64,000 bases of DNA from Angustibacter luteus (GTDB taxonomy: Bacteria > Actinomycetota > Actinomycetes > Actinomycetales > Angustibacteraceae), in the NCBI RefSeq assembly GCF_039541115.1, contig NZ_BAABFP010000002.1:62001-126000 (forward strand), read 5' to 3'. Every line of letters begins with the position of its first letter. Position 1 is the first letter of the stretch. The position numbers and the translations under genes were made by a program. The notes beneath the pieces are model-generated. The model was not told the origin of the DNA and searched no databases. It was given only the letters and a program-made list of their open reading frames with translations. This document shows, piece by piece, positions 1 to 9,046 of the stretch.

Positions 1-971
1 ACGACGTCCTCGTGGTGACCGGCCCGCCGTCCGAGGTCACCCACTTCGCGCTCGCTGAGGGCCTGGCGGTGCACATGACTGGTTCGGCCGACGCCGCGGA
101 CCTCCTGACCCGCGAGGGTGGCGTGGCCGAGGTCGTTGTGCCACCACGCTCCCGACTGGTCGGCGAGACGGTCTACCCGGGGATGCAGCGCCAGCACGAG
201 CTGGTGATCCTGGCCGTCCAGCGGCTCGGCAAGGACCTGGGCAGCGGTCCGCTGGAGCTCGCCGAGGGTGACGCGATCCTCCTGCACGGGCGCTGGTCGG
301 CGCTCGACCAGCTGAACCGGGACCGGGACGTGCTGCTGGTGGACTCCCCTGACGTCGTGCGACGGCAGGCCGTGCCGTGGGGGCCGAAGGCGACCCGGGC
401 GGTCGTGGTGCTGGCCGGGCTGGTGGCGATGCTCGCCTCGGGACAGGTCCCGCCCGCGATCGCCGGACTGGCCGCCGCGCTGGCGATGGTGCTGGCCCGG
501 GTCGTGACCGTCCCGCAGGCCTACCGCTCCGTCTCGTGGCAGACCGTGGTGCTGGTCGGCGCGATGATCCCGTTGTCCACCGCGATCCAGAGCAGCGGAG
601 CGGCGGACCTGGTCTCGGGCTGGATCATCGACCTGGTCGGCGGCGGCAGCCCGTACCTGCTGCTCGTCGCGCTGTTCGTCCTGACCGCCACCCTGGGGCA
701 GGTGGTGAGCAACACCGCGACGGTGCTCGTGGTCACGCCGATCGCGGTGGCGGCCGCGCAGGCCACCGGCACCTCGGTCCAGCCCGTGCTGATGCTGGTC
801 GCCGTCGCCGGCTGCGCCGCCCTGCTCACCCCGATCGCCACCCCGGGCAACATGATGATCATGACGCCCGGCGGCTACCGGTTCGGCGACTACTGGAAGC
901 TCGGCCTGCCGGTGATGCTGTGGTGGTTCGCGGTCGCGATCGGGGTGATCCCGCTGGTCTGGCGGCCCTAG
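1..971 (+). CDS. SLC13-type permease with RCK_C-like domain (5' truncated)
   Basis: The frame is already open at base 3, so the start lies outside the window. The first ~115 visible residues are soluble and look like the end of an RCK_C/TrkA-C ligand-binding domain. From ~125 onward there are hydrophobic helices with the SLC13-family signatures SNTATVLVVTPIA and TPGNMMIMTPGGY. Members are sodium- or proton-coupled importers of anions such as sulfate or dicarboxylates; the substrate cannot be told here. The TAG stop overlaps the end of the convergent stress-protein gene by four bases. Confidence 0.8.
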   Translation, partial: DVLVVTGPPSEVTHFALAEGLAVHMTGSADAADLLTREGGVAEVVVPPRSRLVGETVYPGMQRQHELVILAVQRLGKDLGSGPLELAEGDAILLHGRWSALDQLNRDRDVLLVDSPDVVRRQAVPWGPKATRAVVVLAGLVAMLASGQVPPAIAGLAAALAMVLARVVTVPQAYRSVSWQTVVLVGAMIPLSTAIQSSGAADLVSGWIIDLVGGGSPYLLLVALFVLTATLGQVVSNTATVLVVTPIAVAAAQATGTSVQPVLMLVAVAGCAALLTPIATPGNMMIMTPGGYRFGDYWKLGLPVMLWWFAVAIGVIPLVWRP

Positions 972-1369
972 CCGACGCCGGCTCGCTTGACCGCGAGGAC
1001 CGGGCAGTCCGCCTCCAGCAGGATGCGCTGGGCGGTGCTGCCCAGGATGAGCTTGCCCACGGGGGTGCGCCGGCGCAGCCCGATCACGATCATCGAGGCG
1101 TCGCGCGAGCGCGCCTGGGTCAGGATCTCGGTGGCCGGGTCGGCGGTCGGGTCGTGCGGGACGACGACGTTCTGGAGGTCCAGCCGGTCAAGCTTGTCGC
1201 TGAGCGCGTCCGCGTGCTGCTCGGGCGAGATGTCGAAGTCGCTGTCACTCACGGCGTCGACGCCGCTGACGACCACGAGGCCCGCCGCGAGCCGGCGCGC
1301 CTCGACGATCGCGGCTTCGAGCGCCGCTTCGCCCTCGGGGGTGGGTAGGTAGCCGATCACGATGGTCAT
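968..1369 (-). CDS. Universal stress protein (UspA family)
   Basis: A single 133-residue Usp domain, the usual length for the family. It opens with the beta strand MTIVIGYLPTPEG and ends with the nucleotide-binding glycine pattern seen in GLRRRTPVGKLILGST followed by CPVLAV. Usp proteins of this ATP-binding type are small cytoplasmic dimers linked to stress survival; the exact role is unknown. The start has an AAGGGA-type ribosome site about eight bases upstream. It does not obviously belong with the sugar genes on its other side. Confidence 0.85.
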   Translation of the reverse strand: MTIVIGYLPTPEGEAALEAAIVEARRLAAGLVVVSGVDAVSDSDFDISPEQHADALSDKLDRLDLQNVVVPHDPTADPATEILTQARSRDASMIVIGLRRRTPVGKLILGSTAQRILLEADCPVLAVKRAGVG

Positions 1370-1400
1370 GACGCCGTCCCTTCTCGCTGCGCTGGATCGT

Positions 1401-2900
1401 TCACGTCAGGCTCTTGATGGCGCCTCGTGCGCCGTGTCGTTGCAGGCTGGTCCGGGCGTCGGCGAACGCGGCCCGCAGCACCGGATCCGCGCCGAGGTCG
1501 CCGAACACCGGAGGGTAGTCCAGGAAGGCTCCGGGCTCGTCCTGCTCGGCCGCCACGGCGCGGAGCAAACCGTCGATCCGCTTGTCCTGCACCGAGATCG
1601 GTGCACCGGCATCGTCCACGCCCTCCAGGAACCGGCACCAGGCCGCCAGCACGAGGGCACTCCGGGCGATCGACCTCCCGGCGGCGAGCTGGTCGCGCAC
1701 CACCGGCAACAGGAACTTGGGGATCCGGTCGGACCCGTCCACGACCTGGCGTCCCAGCGTGTCGCGGATGGCTTCGCTGCTGAACCGCGCGATCAGCTGG
1801 TCGCAGTAGGCGTCGACGTCGATGCCGGGCACGTCCCGCAGCGTCGGGATCGCCTCGTGGTGCATGTAGTCGAGCAGGAACCCGGCGAACAGCGGGTCCC
1901 GGCACACGTCGTGGACGAAGGTCTCGCCGGCCAGGACGGCCAGGTAGCCCATCGCCTGGTGGGACGCGTTGAGCAGCCTCAGCTTCATCAGCTCGTACGG
2001 CAGGACGTCGTCCACGAGCTGCACGCCGACGGCGTCCAGGGCGGGGCGACCGTCGCTGAAGCGGTCCTCGAGGACCCACTGGGTGAACGACTCCGACCGG
2101 ACCGGCCAGCGGTCCTGGACGCCGAGGGCCGCCACCGCGGCCACGGTCTCGTCCGTCGTCGCGGGGGTGATCCGGTCGACCATGGAGCTCGGGAACGCGA
2201 CGTGCTCGGAGATCCACTCCGCCAGGTGGGGATCGCGGCGACGGGCGAAGGCCGTCACCGCCTGCTCGGCCACGTGCCCGTTCCCCTGGATGTTGTCGCA
2301 CGACAGCACCGTGAACGGCGCGGTCCCGGCGGCTCGCCGGGCGGACAGCCCGGCCACGACCAGACCGAGGACACTGGACGGCGGCTCGACGCCGGCGGCG
2401 TCGGTCAGGTCCCCCAGGTCCGCCAGGTCCGCGAGGTCCGCCAAGGTCGCCGGGTCGTGCGGGTCGAACTCGCCGGTGGCGTCGTCGATCCCGTACCCAC
2501 CCTCGGTGATCGTCAGGGAGACGATGTGCGTCGCGGGGTCGGCGAGCCGGTCCACGACGGCCTGCCGGTCGTCCGGTGCGTGCAGGTGGGCGACGTGCGA
2601 GCCGATCACCCGGGCGTCGGTCACGCCGTCCGGGGACACCGTGAGCAGCGTGTAGAGGCCGTCCTGCTCGTCGAGGACGTCGGCGATGGTGCGATCCCCG
2701 GCCAGCACGCCGACGCCGCAGATGCCCCAGTGCGACTGGCCGTTGGACAGCAGCCGGTCGACGTACATCGCCTGGTGGGCGCGGTGGAACGCGCCGACTC
2801 CGAAGTGCACGATGCCGGCCGCCACGGCGTCGCGGTCGTACGCCGGAACCGGCACTCCCCCAGCGATGTCGCTGAGTCCGGCCGCATCGAGGTGGGTCAT
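1401..2900 (-). CDS. Mannitol dehydrogenase family polyol oxidoreductase
   Basis: A 499-residue member of the polyol-specific long-chain dehydrogenase family, which oxidises sugar alcohols or sugar acids with NAD. The N-terminal NAD domain begins with GIVHFGVGAFHRAHQ. The catalytic triad pattern K-x5-N-x2-H is present in KLRLLNASH near residue 305. I chose the ATG at 2900 because homology begins just after it, with CAGGAC upstream; the frame is open further upstream without recognisable protein. A low-complexity stretch LADLADLADLGDLTD lies near residues 150-165. It follows the ABC importer genes, so it probably oxidises an imported polyol to a ketose. Substrate not known. Confidence 0.88.
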   Translation of the reverse strand: MTHLDAAGLSDIAGGVPVPAYDRDAVAAGIVHFGVGAFHRAHQAMYVDRLLSNGQSHWGICGVGVLAGDRTIADVLDEQDGLYTLLTVSPDGVTDARVIGSHVAHLHAPDDRQAVVDRLADPATHIVSLTITEGGYGIDDATGEFDPHDPATLADLADLADLGDLTDAAGVEPPSSVLGLVVAGLSARRAAGTAPFTVLSCDNIQGNGHVAEQAVTAFARRRDPHLAEWISEHVAFPSSMVDRITPATTDETVAAVAALGVQDRWPVRSESFTQWVLEDRFSDGRPALDAVGVQLVDDVLPYELMKLRLLNASHQAMGYLAVLAGETFVHDVCRDPLFAGFLLDYMHHEAIPTLRDVPGIDVDAYCDQLIARFSSEAIRDTLGRQVVDGSDRIPKFLLPVVRDQLAAGRSIARSALVLAAWCRFLEGVDDAGAPISVQDKRIDGLLRAVAAEQDEPGAFLDYPPVFGDLGADPVLRAAFADARTSLQRHGARGAIKSLT

Positions 2901-2932
2901 GTCCTGGTCTCCAGACGGTCTGCCGACACGGA

Positions 2933-2974
2933 CGGCACGCGGCTCCCCCGCCGGGGCAGGGAAACCGCGTGCCG
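2933..2974 (-). terminator. Stem-loop between binding-protein gene and dehydrogenase gene
   Basis: Perfect 10-base arms CGGCACGCGG (2933-2942) and CCGCGTGCCG (2965-2974) enclose a second short CCCC/GGGG stem. The hairpin lies just after the stop of the solute-binding protein gene. Such hairpins often protect or end the binding-protein message so that it is made in excess over downstream genes. There is no U tract. Confidence 0.55.
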
Positions 2975-2991
2975 CTTCACCGAAGGTCCGT

Positions 2992-3963
2992 TCAGCAGCT
3001 GGACTTGTACAGGTACTGGGCGCCCTCACCGTCGACGTTGTCCTTGGTGACGATGTGGAACCCGGTCTGGATCTTCGCCTCGGTCGCGCCGCCGGTCAGG
3101 GAGGCGACCGCCTGGTCCACGCCGTCGACGCCGATCTGGTACGGGTCCTGGGCGATGAGCGCCTGGACGGTGCCGTCCTTCAGCTGGCCGACCTGGTCCG
3201 GACCGGCATCGAAGCCGATGACCTTGACCTGGTCCTGCTTGTTGGCCTGCCGGACGCCGGTGGCCGTACCGGCCGCGGAGAAGGTGTTGGTGGCGAAGAC
3301 GCCCACGATGTCAGGGTCCTTGGCCAGCGCTGCCGTGATCAGCCGGGCGGCCGTCGCGGTGTCGTTGTGGCTGTACTGGACGCCGAGGTAGTTGAACTTG
3401 GAGTCGGCCTTGGCCGCCGTCTCGAAACCCTTGACCCGGGCGTCCACGGTGGAGATGCCGGGGTCGGTCGACATGATGAGGATCTTGCCGCCATTGGGGT
3501 TCAGGTCGGAGATGGCCTTGAACGCGGCCGCCCCACCACCCTCGTTGTCGGAGGCGATCTGGGAGACCGCGAACGACGGGTCGTTGACGGTGGTGTCGAC
3601 GAGCACGACCTTGATCTTCTGCGACGCGGCGGCCTGCAGCGGTGCCTGCATGGCCGAGACGTCCGTGGGGGCGATCAGGATCGCGTCGGGCTTGCTGGCC
3701 ACGACGGAGTCGACGATCGGCTTCTGCAGCGTCGGGTCGAACTTCGCCGGTCCCTGGGTGTTGACCGTGACGCCCTTCTTCTTCGCCTCGGCCTCGATGC
3801 CGCACTGCATGGTGACGTAGAACTCGTCACCGGCGACGCCCTGGATGAAGCTGAGCTTCTTGGCGCCGCTCGAGCCCGCGCTGTCGCTGTCGTTCCCGCC
3901 GCACGCACTGAGCGCCACGGCGCTCACGACGAGCAGCGGCACGAGCTTGGTGGTGGTCTTCAT
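2992..3963 (-). CDS. Sugar ABC transporter substrate-binding lipoprotein
   Basis: A 323-residue periplasmic-binding-protein-type receptor of the ribose/fructose class (Peripla_BP_4). It has a lipoprotein signal: MKTTTKLVPLLVVSAVALSA is followed by the lipobox cysteine of LSACGG. A good ribosome site, GGAGGAA, sits eight bases before the ATG at 3963 and decides this start; the frame is open much further upstream without meaning. It is the binding component for the permease and ATPase encoded just upstream. Ligand unknown: the family takes monosaccharides and polyols, and the following dehydrogenase suggests a polyol or ketose. Confidence 0.9.
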   Translation of the reverse strand: MKTTTKLVPLLVVSAVALSACGGNDSDSAGSSGAKKLSFIQGVAGDEFYVTMQCGIEAEAKKKGVTVNTQGPAKFDPTLQKPIVDSVVASKPDAILIAPTDVSAMQAPLQAAASQKIKVVLVDTTVNDPSFAVSQIASDNEGGGAAAFKAISDLNPNGGKILIMSTDPGISTVDARVKGFETAAKADSKFNYLGVQYSHNDTATAARLITAALAKDPDIVGVFATNTFSAAGTATGVRQANKQDQVKVIGFDAGPDQVGQLKDGTVQALIAQDPYQIGVDGVDQAVASLTGGATEAKIQTGFHIVTKDNVDGEGAQYLYKSSC

Positions 3964-4046
3964 GATGTGCTTCCTCCGGGGTGTCGGGTGGTGCGCGCCG
4001 GTGGCGCCGTCGGGGTGACTGGTTCGGTGCAGCTGCGACGGCGTTC

Positions 4047-5216
4047 TCACGCGGACCGTCGGAACAGGTGTGCGAGCGAGCGCTTGCCAGTGCCAGAGGC
4101 ACGGGAGGCGGCCGCCCGGCGGCGCTGGTCGATGTAGACCGCGACGACGAGGACGGCGCCGACAGCGACCTGCTGCCAGAAGGGCTGGACGCCGGTGATC
4201 ACGAAGCCGTTCTGCAGGATCGCCGGGATGAACAGGCCGACGACCGTGCCGAAGATGGTGCCGATGCCGCCGAACAGGCTCGTCCCGCCGATGACGACGG
4301 CCGCGATGACCGCCAGGCTGGTGTTGGACTGACCGGCGATCGCGGTCGTCGAGTACTGGGCGAGGGACAGGATGCCCGCGACGCCGGCCATCGCGCCGGA
4401 CAGGGCGTAGATCAGGATCAGGTGCTTGTCGACCTTGACGCCGACCCGTCGCGCCGACTCCTCGTTGGAGCCGACGGCGTAGGTGTACAGGCCGAACTTC
4501 GTCTTGTGCAGGATGATCCCGAAGACGATGACGAAGACCAGGGCGATGACCGAGATGGTCGGGATGGTCGTCCCGGGGATGTTCCCGTAGCCGATGTTGG
4601 TGGCCAGGACCGACGGCACCTCGCGGATGTCGACGCCGTCGGTGATCACCTGGGCCAGACCAAGCGCCCCGCTCAGGGTGCCGAGCGTCACGATCAGCGG
4701 CGGCACCTTCGCCTTGGCGATGAGGTACCCGTTCAGGACGCCCCACAGGATCCCGCAGATGACGGACAGGACGATGCCCAGGATGGCCGTCCCCCACCCG
4801 TCGCCACCGGAGGCCTGCATCGCCTTCGCGGCGACGACGCCGGAGAACACGAGCACCGAGCCGATGGACAGGTCGATGCCGCTGGTGATGATCACGTAGG
4901 TCATGCCGACGCCGAGCACCGCGAGGATCGAGACGTTCTGGATCACCAGTCGCATGTTCGCCCAGGTGGGGAACGTGTCCGGGGCGAGCGCCGCGAAGAT
5001 CAGGAAGATCGCGAACAGGACGAGCAGGATCTGGAACGACTGGACCTTGACGACCCGGCCCAGCAGGCCGCGCACACCCCCGCTGGTGTCGTGCGAGGAC
5101 AGGGCGGCGTCGGGGCTGACCGCCGCCTCGCTGCGGGGCTCACCCGAGGGCTGTGCGTCCGCGGGGGCCCCGACGGCGTCGGCGGTCGCGTTCTTGGCCG
5201 GCATGCTGTCGCTCAT
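4047..5216 (-). CDS. Sugar ABC transporter permease (RbsC/FrcC type)
   Basis: A 389-residue integral membrane protein with a ~55-residue polar N-terminus followed by many hydrophobic helices. It carries the family signatures GMTYVIITSGIDLSIGSV and AVIAAVVIGGTSLFGGIGT, and belongs to BPD_transp_2. It forms the membrane channel for the binding protein and ATPase next to it. The ATG at 5216 shares one base with the stop of the ATPase gene (TGATG), indicating translational coupling. Confidence 0.9.
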   Translation of the reverse strand: MSDSMPAKNATADAVGAPADAQPSGEPRSEAAVSPDAALSSHDTSGGVRGLLGRVVKVQSFQILLVLFAIFLIFAALAPDTFPTWANMRLVIQNVSILAVLGVGMTYVIITSGIDLSIGSVLVFSGVVAAKAMQASGGDGWGTAILGIVLSVICGILWGVLNGYLIAKAKVPPLIVTLGTLSGALGLAQVITDGVDIREVPSVLATNIGYGNIPGTTIPTISVIALVFVIVFGIILHKTKFGLYTYAVGSNEESARRVGVKVDKHLILIYALSGAMAGVAGILSLAQYSTTAIAGQSNTSLAVIAAVVIGGTSLFGGIGTIFGTVVGLFIPAILQNGFVITGVQPFWQQVAVGAVLVVAVYIDQRRRAAASRASGTGKRSLAHLFRRSA

Positions 5217-5992
5217 CACTTGGCTCCTGCGTCTAGGGCCCCGGTCATGGCGCCGACGAGCTGCTCGACGCTGGTGTCCTTGGCTTGGAAGGTGGCCACC
5301 CGCCGGCCGAGCCGCAGGACCTGCACGCGGTCCGACACCTCGATCACGTGCGGCATGGAGTGGCTGATGAAGACGACGCCGACGCCCTTGTCGCGAACCC
5401 GGCGGATCGTCTCCAGCACGTTCTTGGTCTGCACCACGCCGAGGGCAGCGGTGGGCTCGTCGAGGAACACGACGCCCTTGGCCCACGCGACGGCGCGGGC
5501 GATGGCGATCGCCTGGCGCTGACCACCCGACATGCTGCCGACCGGGCTGGTGAAGCTGCGGACCGTCGCGCCGAGCTCGTCGAACGCCACCTTCGACTTG
5601 GCCCGCATCGTCTTGTTGTCCAGGAACCCGAAGTGACCGAGGAACCCGGGAGCCGGGATCTCGCGGCCCAGGTACATGTTCTGCGGCGGGGTGAGGTGCG
5701 GGGCGAGGGCCAGGTCCTGGAAGACGGTCTCGATCCCCAGGTGGCTGGCCACGCTCGGCGAGCTGAGGTCGACCTCGGTGCCGTTGAAGAGGATGGATCC
5801 GGCGTCCAGGGCCAGGTTGCCCGACATCGCCTTCACCATCGTGGACTTGCCGGCGCCGTTGTCACCGATCAGGGCGACCACCTCGCCGGCGTGCACGTCG
5901 AAGTCGGCCCCGTCGAGGGCTCGCACGGCTCCGAAGCTGCGGGTGATCCCGCGGGCCTCGAGAATGGGAGTGGACGTGCTCGTCGACGTCAT
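5216..5992 (-). CDS. Sugar ABC transporter ATP-binding protein (single domain, FrcA-like)
   Basis: A 258-residue ABC ATPase with Walker A GDNGAGKST, signature SGGQRQA, Walker B VVFLDEPT and switch His in FISHS. Ribose-class importers usually have a fused double ATPase of ~500 residues. This one has a single domain, as in the fructose FrcBCA system, so the complex probably uses two copies. First gene of the operon ATPase-permease-binding protein-dehydrogenase. Its promoter region carries three operator-like palindromes. Confidence 0.9.
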   Translation of the reverse strand: MTSTSTSTPILEARGITRSFGAVRALDGADFDVHAGEVVALIGDNGAGKSTMVKAMSGNLALDAGSILFNGTEVDLSSPSVASHLGIETVFQDLALAPHLTPPQNMYLGREIPAPGFLGHFGFLDNKTMRAKSKVAFDELGATVRSFTSPVGSMSGGQRQAIAIARAVAWAKGVVFLDEPTAALGVVQTKNVLETIRRVRDKGVGVVFISHSMPHVIEVSDRVQVLRLGRRVATFQAKDTSVEQLVGAMTGALDAGAK

Positions 5993-6121
5993 CGTCAGCG
6001 CTCCTTCGATGGGTGGGACGGTTCAGATCCGGGAAGGGCACCAGCCGGGCGACTGGATCACCGGGCTGCGAGTGGCCTCGAACGGGCTCGAGGTCGATCC
6101 GTCGGTATCGAGTTGACGAGG

Positions 6122-6150
6122 AACCTATTCCTCCATGTCACCGGTGTCAA
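6122..6150 (-). promoter_or_regulatory. Likely promoter of the ABC importer operon
   Basis: On the minus strand TTGACA (6145-6150) and TAGGTT (6122-6127) are separated by 17 bases, a sigma-70-like layout about 130 bases before the ATPase start. The first of three palindromes (6136-6149) lies across the spacer and overlaps the -35 hexamer, so a bound repressor would block polymerase. Confidence 0.55.
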
Positions 6151-6196
6151 GGGTTTCTGTCACCGGTGACATAAATATCGATGTCACCGGTGACAT
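6136..6196. promoter_or_regulatory. Triple LacI-type operator cluster
   Basis: Three near-identical palindromes lie in the divergent control region: TGTCACCGGTGTCA at 6136-6149, TGTCACCGGTGACA at 6158-6171, and ATGTCACCGGTGACAT at 6181-6196. Centres are 22 and 24 bases apart, roughly two helical turns. The central CCGG-containing even palindrome is typical of LacI-family operators, and two LacI genes lie nearby. A fourth copy precedes the FGGY kinase operon at 12002. Confidence 0.75.
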
Positions 6197-6219
6197 GACG
6201 GTCGCTTCTGGGCTACATT
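6190..6219 (+). promoter_or_regulatory. Likely promoter of the SDR-lacI operon
   Basis: GTGACA (6190-6195) and TACATT (6214-6219) are spaced by 18 bases, ~78 bases before the SDR start. The -35 hexamer is part of the third palindrome, so the same repressor would control both divergent operons and its own gene. Confidence 0.45.
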
Positions 6220-6296
6220 GACGGCGTCCGACAAGGCCGGCAGCTGCGCGGCGCAGTCCCCGAGCAGGCCTTCCACCGCAAGCTGAGGATGCTCCC

Positions 6297-7025
6297 ATGA
6301 CGGATTTCGACGGCCGAACGATCCTGGTGACCGGCGCCAGCGGAGGCATCGGAGGAGCCACCGTCCGCCATCTCGTGCGGGCTGGTGCGGACGTCGTCGC
6401 GAGCGGCCGTTCCTCGGACGGGCTCGAGGCCATCGCCGCCGAGACCGGCGCCCGGACGCTCCCGTTCGACCTCACGTCGGAGGACAGCGTGCGCGACGCC
6501 CTGGACGGGCTCGACGTGTGGGGAGTGGTGAACTGCGGCGGCTGGGGCGGCGAGATCGCCACGCCGATGGACACCGACATCGACGTGTTCGACCAGGTCA
6601 TCGCGATCAACGCCCGGGGCACGCTGCTGGTCACCAAGTACGTGTCGCGCTCGATGATCCGGCTCGGCCGCGGCGGCTCGATCGTCAACGTGTCCAGCCA
6701 GGCCGGCCTCGTCGCCCTGTCCGGTCACATCTCGTACGGGTCGTCCAAGGCGGCGGTGGACAACATCACCCGGGTCAGCGCCCTCGAGCTGGGTCGGTAC
6801 GACATCCGGGTCAACAGCGTGAACCCGACCGTGGTGATGACCCCCATGTCGGCCTGGTACTGGGGCCGCCCGGAGATCGAGGGCCCGTTCCTGGAGGCGA
6901 TGCCGCTCGGCCGGTGGGCCACCGAGGACGAGATCGCCGCGCCGATCACGTTCCTGCTCAGTGACGCCGCGTCGATGATCTCCGGCGTCTGCCTGCCGAT
7001 CGACGGTGGCTACACCGCCCGCTGA
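6297..7025 (+). CDS. SDR family oxidoreductase (xylulose-reductase-like)
   Basis: A 242-residue classical short-chain dehydrogenase. It has the cofactor motif TGASGGIG near residue 12, the NAG-region equivalent VNCGG, active-site Ser in VNVSSQAG, YGSSK (the YxxxK pair), and the C-terminal GVCLPIDGGY. It resembles the L-xylulose reductase/carbonyl reductase branch, which interconverts ketoses and polyols with NAD(P)H. It starts the rightward operon with a lacI gene 36 bases later, and probably serves the same pathway as the dehydrogenase across the control region. Substrate not determined. Confidence 0.87.
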   Translation: MTDFDGRTILVTGASGGIGGATVRHLVRAGADVVASGRSSDGLEAIAAETGARTLPFDLTSEDSVRDALDGLDVWGVVNCGGWGGEIATPMDTDIDVFDQVIAINARGTLLVTKYVSRSMIRLGRGGSIVNVSSQAGLVALSGHISYGSSKAAVDNITRVSALELGRYDIRVNSVNPTVVMTPMSAWYWGRPEIEGPFLEAMPLGRWATEDEIAAPITFLLSDAASMISGVCLPIDGGYTAR

Positions 7026-7061
7026 CCACACGCTCCGCACCACCGGGAAGGGGGACCGAGG

Positions 7062-8054
7062 ATGGCGACCATGCGGGACGTGGCGGCCCTCGCAGGGGTC
7101 AGCGCGAAGACCGTCTCCCGGGTGTTCAACGACGACCCGCACGTACGCCCCGAGACGAAGGAGCGGGTCGACTCGGCGCTGCGCGAGCTCAGCTACGTGC
7201 CGAACACGCTCGCCACCACCTTCCGGTCCGGGCGCGCACCGGTCATCGGGGTCGCCGTCCCGGACATCGCCGACCCGTTCTTCGGCGCCATCGCCAAGGC
7301 GATCGAGACGTTGGCGGCGCAGCACGACATGTCCGTCGTCATCACCAGCCTGGGGGACGACGGGACGCGCGAACCGCGGATCGTGCAGTCGCTGCTGCGG
7401 CAGGCACTGAGCGGCCTGATCATCGCGCCGCTCTCGCACGACCAGTCGTACCTGGGCTCGTGGACCGATCGCACGCCACTGGTGTTCGTCGACCGTCAGC
7501 CCACCGGCGTGCTCGCCGACTCATTCACCGAGGACGACCACGCCGGCGCCCACCAGGCCACGACGCACCTGGTCGGGCACGGCCACGTCCGGATCGGCTT
7601 CGTCGGCGACGACGCGAGCATCCCGACGACGAGCGGCCGGCTCGCCGGCTACCGGGCCGCGCTCGACGAGGCAGGAATCGAGGCCGATGACGACCTCGTC
7701 GCGCTCGGCGCCTTCGACCGGGCGTCCGCTGCCGCGGCCTGCACGGCGCTCGCGGGGCTGGCCGACGGACCCACGGCGCTGTTCTCCTCCAACGCCCGGG
7801 CCACGATGAGCCTGGTCCCCCTCATCCGGACCGGCGGGCTCACTGTCGCGGGCTTCGGTGACTTCCCGATGGCGGACATGCTCACGCCCGCCATCACGGT
7901 CGTCGACCAGGACCCCGCCGCCCTGGGAACCCTTGCCGCCCAACGGGTGCTCGACCGGCTGGCCCACCCGCAGCGCCGGTACCGGCGCCGGACCGTGCTG
8001 CCCGTCAGGCTGGTCGAGCGTGAGTCATGCCGGAGTCGCGCACCACGAGGCTGA
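7062..8054 (+). CDS. LacI family transcriptional regulator (copy 1)
   Basis: A 330-residue LacI/GalR repressor. The N-terminal helix-turn-helix reads MRDVAALAGVSAKTVSRVF with the hinge YVPNTLATTFR, followed by a Peripla_BP_3 effector domain ending FGDFPMADMLTPAITVVDQD. GGGGACCGAGG precedes the ATG. It is the likely repressor acting on the TGTCACCGGTGACA sites, with a sugar or sugar phosphate as inducer. Its last 50 bases overlap the end of the convergent second lacI gene, and the two proteins are clearly paralogues. Confidence 0.9.
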   Translation: MATMRDVAALAGVSAKTVSRVFNDDPHVRPETKERVDSALRELSYVPNTLATTFRSGRAPVIGVAVPDIADPFFGAIAKAIETLAAQHDMSVVITSLGDDGTREPRIVQSLLRQALSGLIIAPLSHDQSYLGSWTDRTPLVFVDRQPTGVLADSFTEDDHAGAHQATTHLVGHGHVRIGFVGDDASIPTTSGRLAGYRAALDEAGIEADDDLVALGAFDRASAAAACTALAGLADGPTALFSSNARATMSLVPLIRTGGLTVAGFGDFPMADMLTPAITVVDQDPAALGTLAAQRVLDRLAHPQRRYRRRTVLPVRLVERESCRSRAPRG

Positions 8055-9006
8055 CCGGCAGGACGGTCCGCCGGCGCATCCGGCGGTCCGGTGACTCGAT
8101 CCGCGCGAAGAGCCGCTCCGCCGCGAAGCGCCCGACCCCCGCCGGGTCCTGGTCGATCACGGTGACCGGTGGGGTCAGCGACTCCGCCATCGGGAAGTCG
8201 CCGAAACTGACCAGCCCGACGTCCTGCCAGTACAGCCGGCGCAGCGCCGGGACGACGTCCAGCGTGCAGCGCGCGTTGGAGGAGAAGATGGCGGTGGGCG
8301 GATCGGGGAGGGACCGCAAGGCCTGCAGCGCAGAGTCCACGGCCTGCGGGTCGGTCGCGCCGAGGTACACGAGCGCCTCGTCGGCCAGCGCCCCCGCCGA
8401 GCTCAGCGCGGCCCGGTAGCCCTCGAGCCGCAGCGCGGTCGTGCGGAACCGGTAGTCGTCCCCGATGAACGCGATCCGCCGGTGACCCAGCTCCAGCAGG
8501 TGCGCGGTCGCGACCTCGCCGCCGCCGCGGTCGTCCTCGATCACCGAGTCCGCGACGAGCCGGCCGGGGGTCCGGTCGATGAACACCATGGCCGTCCGCG
8601 ACTGCCAGGGCCGCAGGTAGGACTGGTCAGGGCCGACGGGGCACGTGATGAGCCCCACGATCTGGCGCTTCAGCAGGTTCTCGACGGCCTCCTGCTCGTG
8701 CGCCGCCTCGTTGCCGAGGCTGCTCACGATGACCCCGATGTGCCGCGCCTTGGCCTCGGCCTCCACCGCGCGGATGATCTGGGCGAAGAACGGGTCGGCG
8801 ACGTCGGGCACGGCGACCCCGATGGCCGCCTCACGACCGGCCCGGAAGCTGACCGCCAGCGAGTTGGGGACGTACTGGAGCTCCTTGACAGAGGCCTGCA
8901 CCCGCTCGCGCACCTGGTCGCGGACGTAGCCCTCGTTGCGCAGCACCCGAGAGACGGTCTTGGTGCTGACGCCGGCGTGCAGCGCGACGTCGCGCATCGT
9001 GACCAT
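8005..9006 (-). CDS. LacI family transcriptional regulator (copy 2)
   Basis: A 333-residue LacI/GalR repressor opening MVTMRDVALHAGVSTKTVSR, with the same downstream landmarks as copy 1: DQSYL, SSNAR, FGDFPMAESLTPPVTVIDQD and a final RRRTVLPVSLV. GGAGGGAG lies upstream of the start. It ends the operon FGGY kinase-aldolase-P-loop kinase-lacI. The shared recognition-helix residues KTVSRV suggest both copies bind the same or similar operators. Whether one is redundant or senses a different intermediate is unknown. Confidence 0.9.
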   Translation of the reverse strand: MVTMRDVALHAGVSTKTVSRVLRNEGYVRDQVRERVQASVKELQYVPNSLAVSFRAGREAAIGVAVPDVADPFFAQIIRAVEAEAKARHIGVIVSSLGNEAAHEQEAVENLLKRQIVGLITCPVGPDQSYLRPWQSRTAMVFIDRTPGRLVADSVIEDDRGGGEVATAHLLELGHRRIAFIGDDYRFRTTALRLEGYRAALSSAGALADEALVYLGATDPQAVDSALQALRSLPDPPTAIFSSNARCTLDVVPALRRLYWQDVGLVSFGDFPMAESLTPPVTVIDQDPAGVGRFAAERLFARIESPDRRMRRRTVLPVSLVVRDSGMTHARPA

Positions 9007-9046
9007 GGATGGACTCTCCCTCCGACCGGGTGGCTCAGGGACACTA

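Noticed and set aside
2400-2460. Tandem nine-base repeats that could suggest a CRISPR or regulatory repeat
   Set aside because: They encode LADLADLADLGDLTD inside the mannitol-dehydrogenase-family gene and are simple codon repetition.
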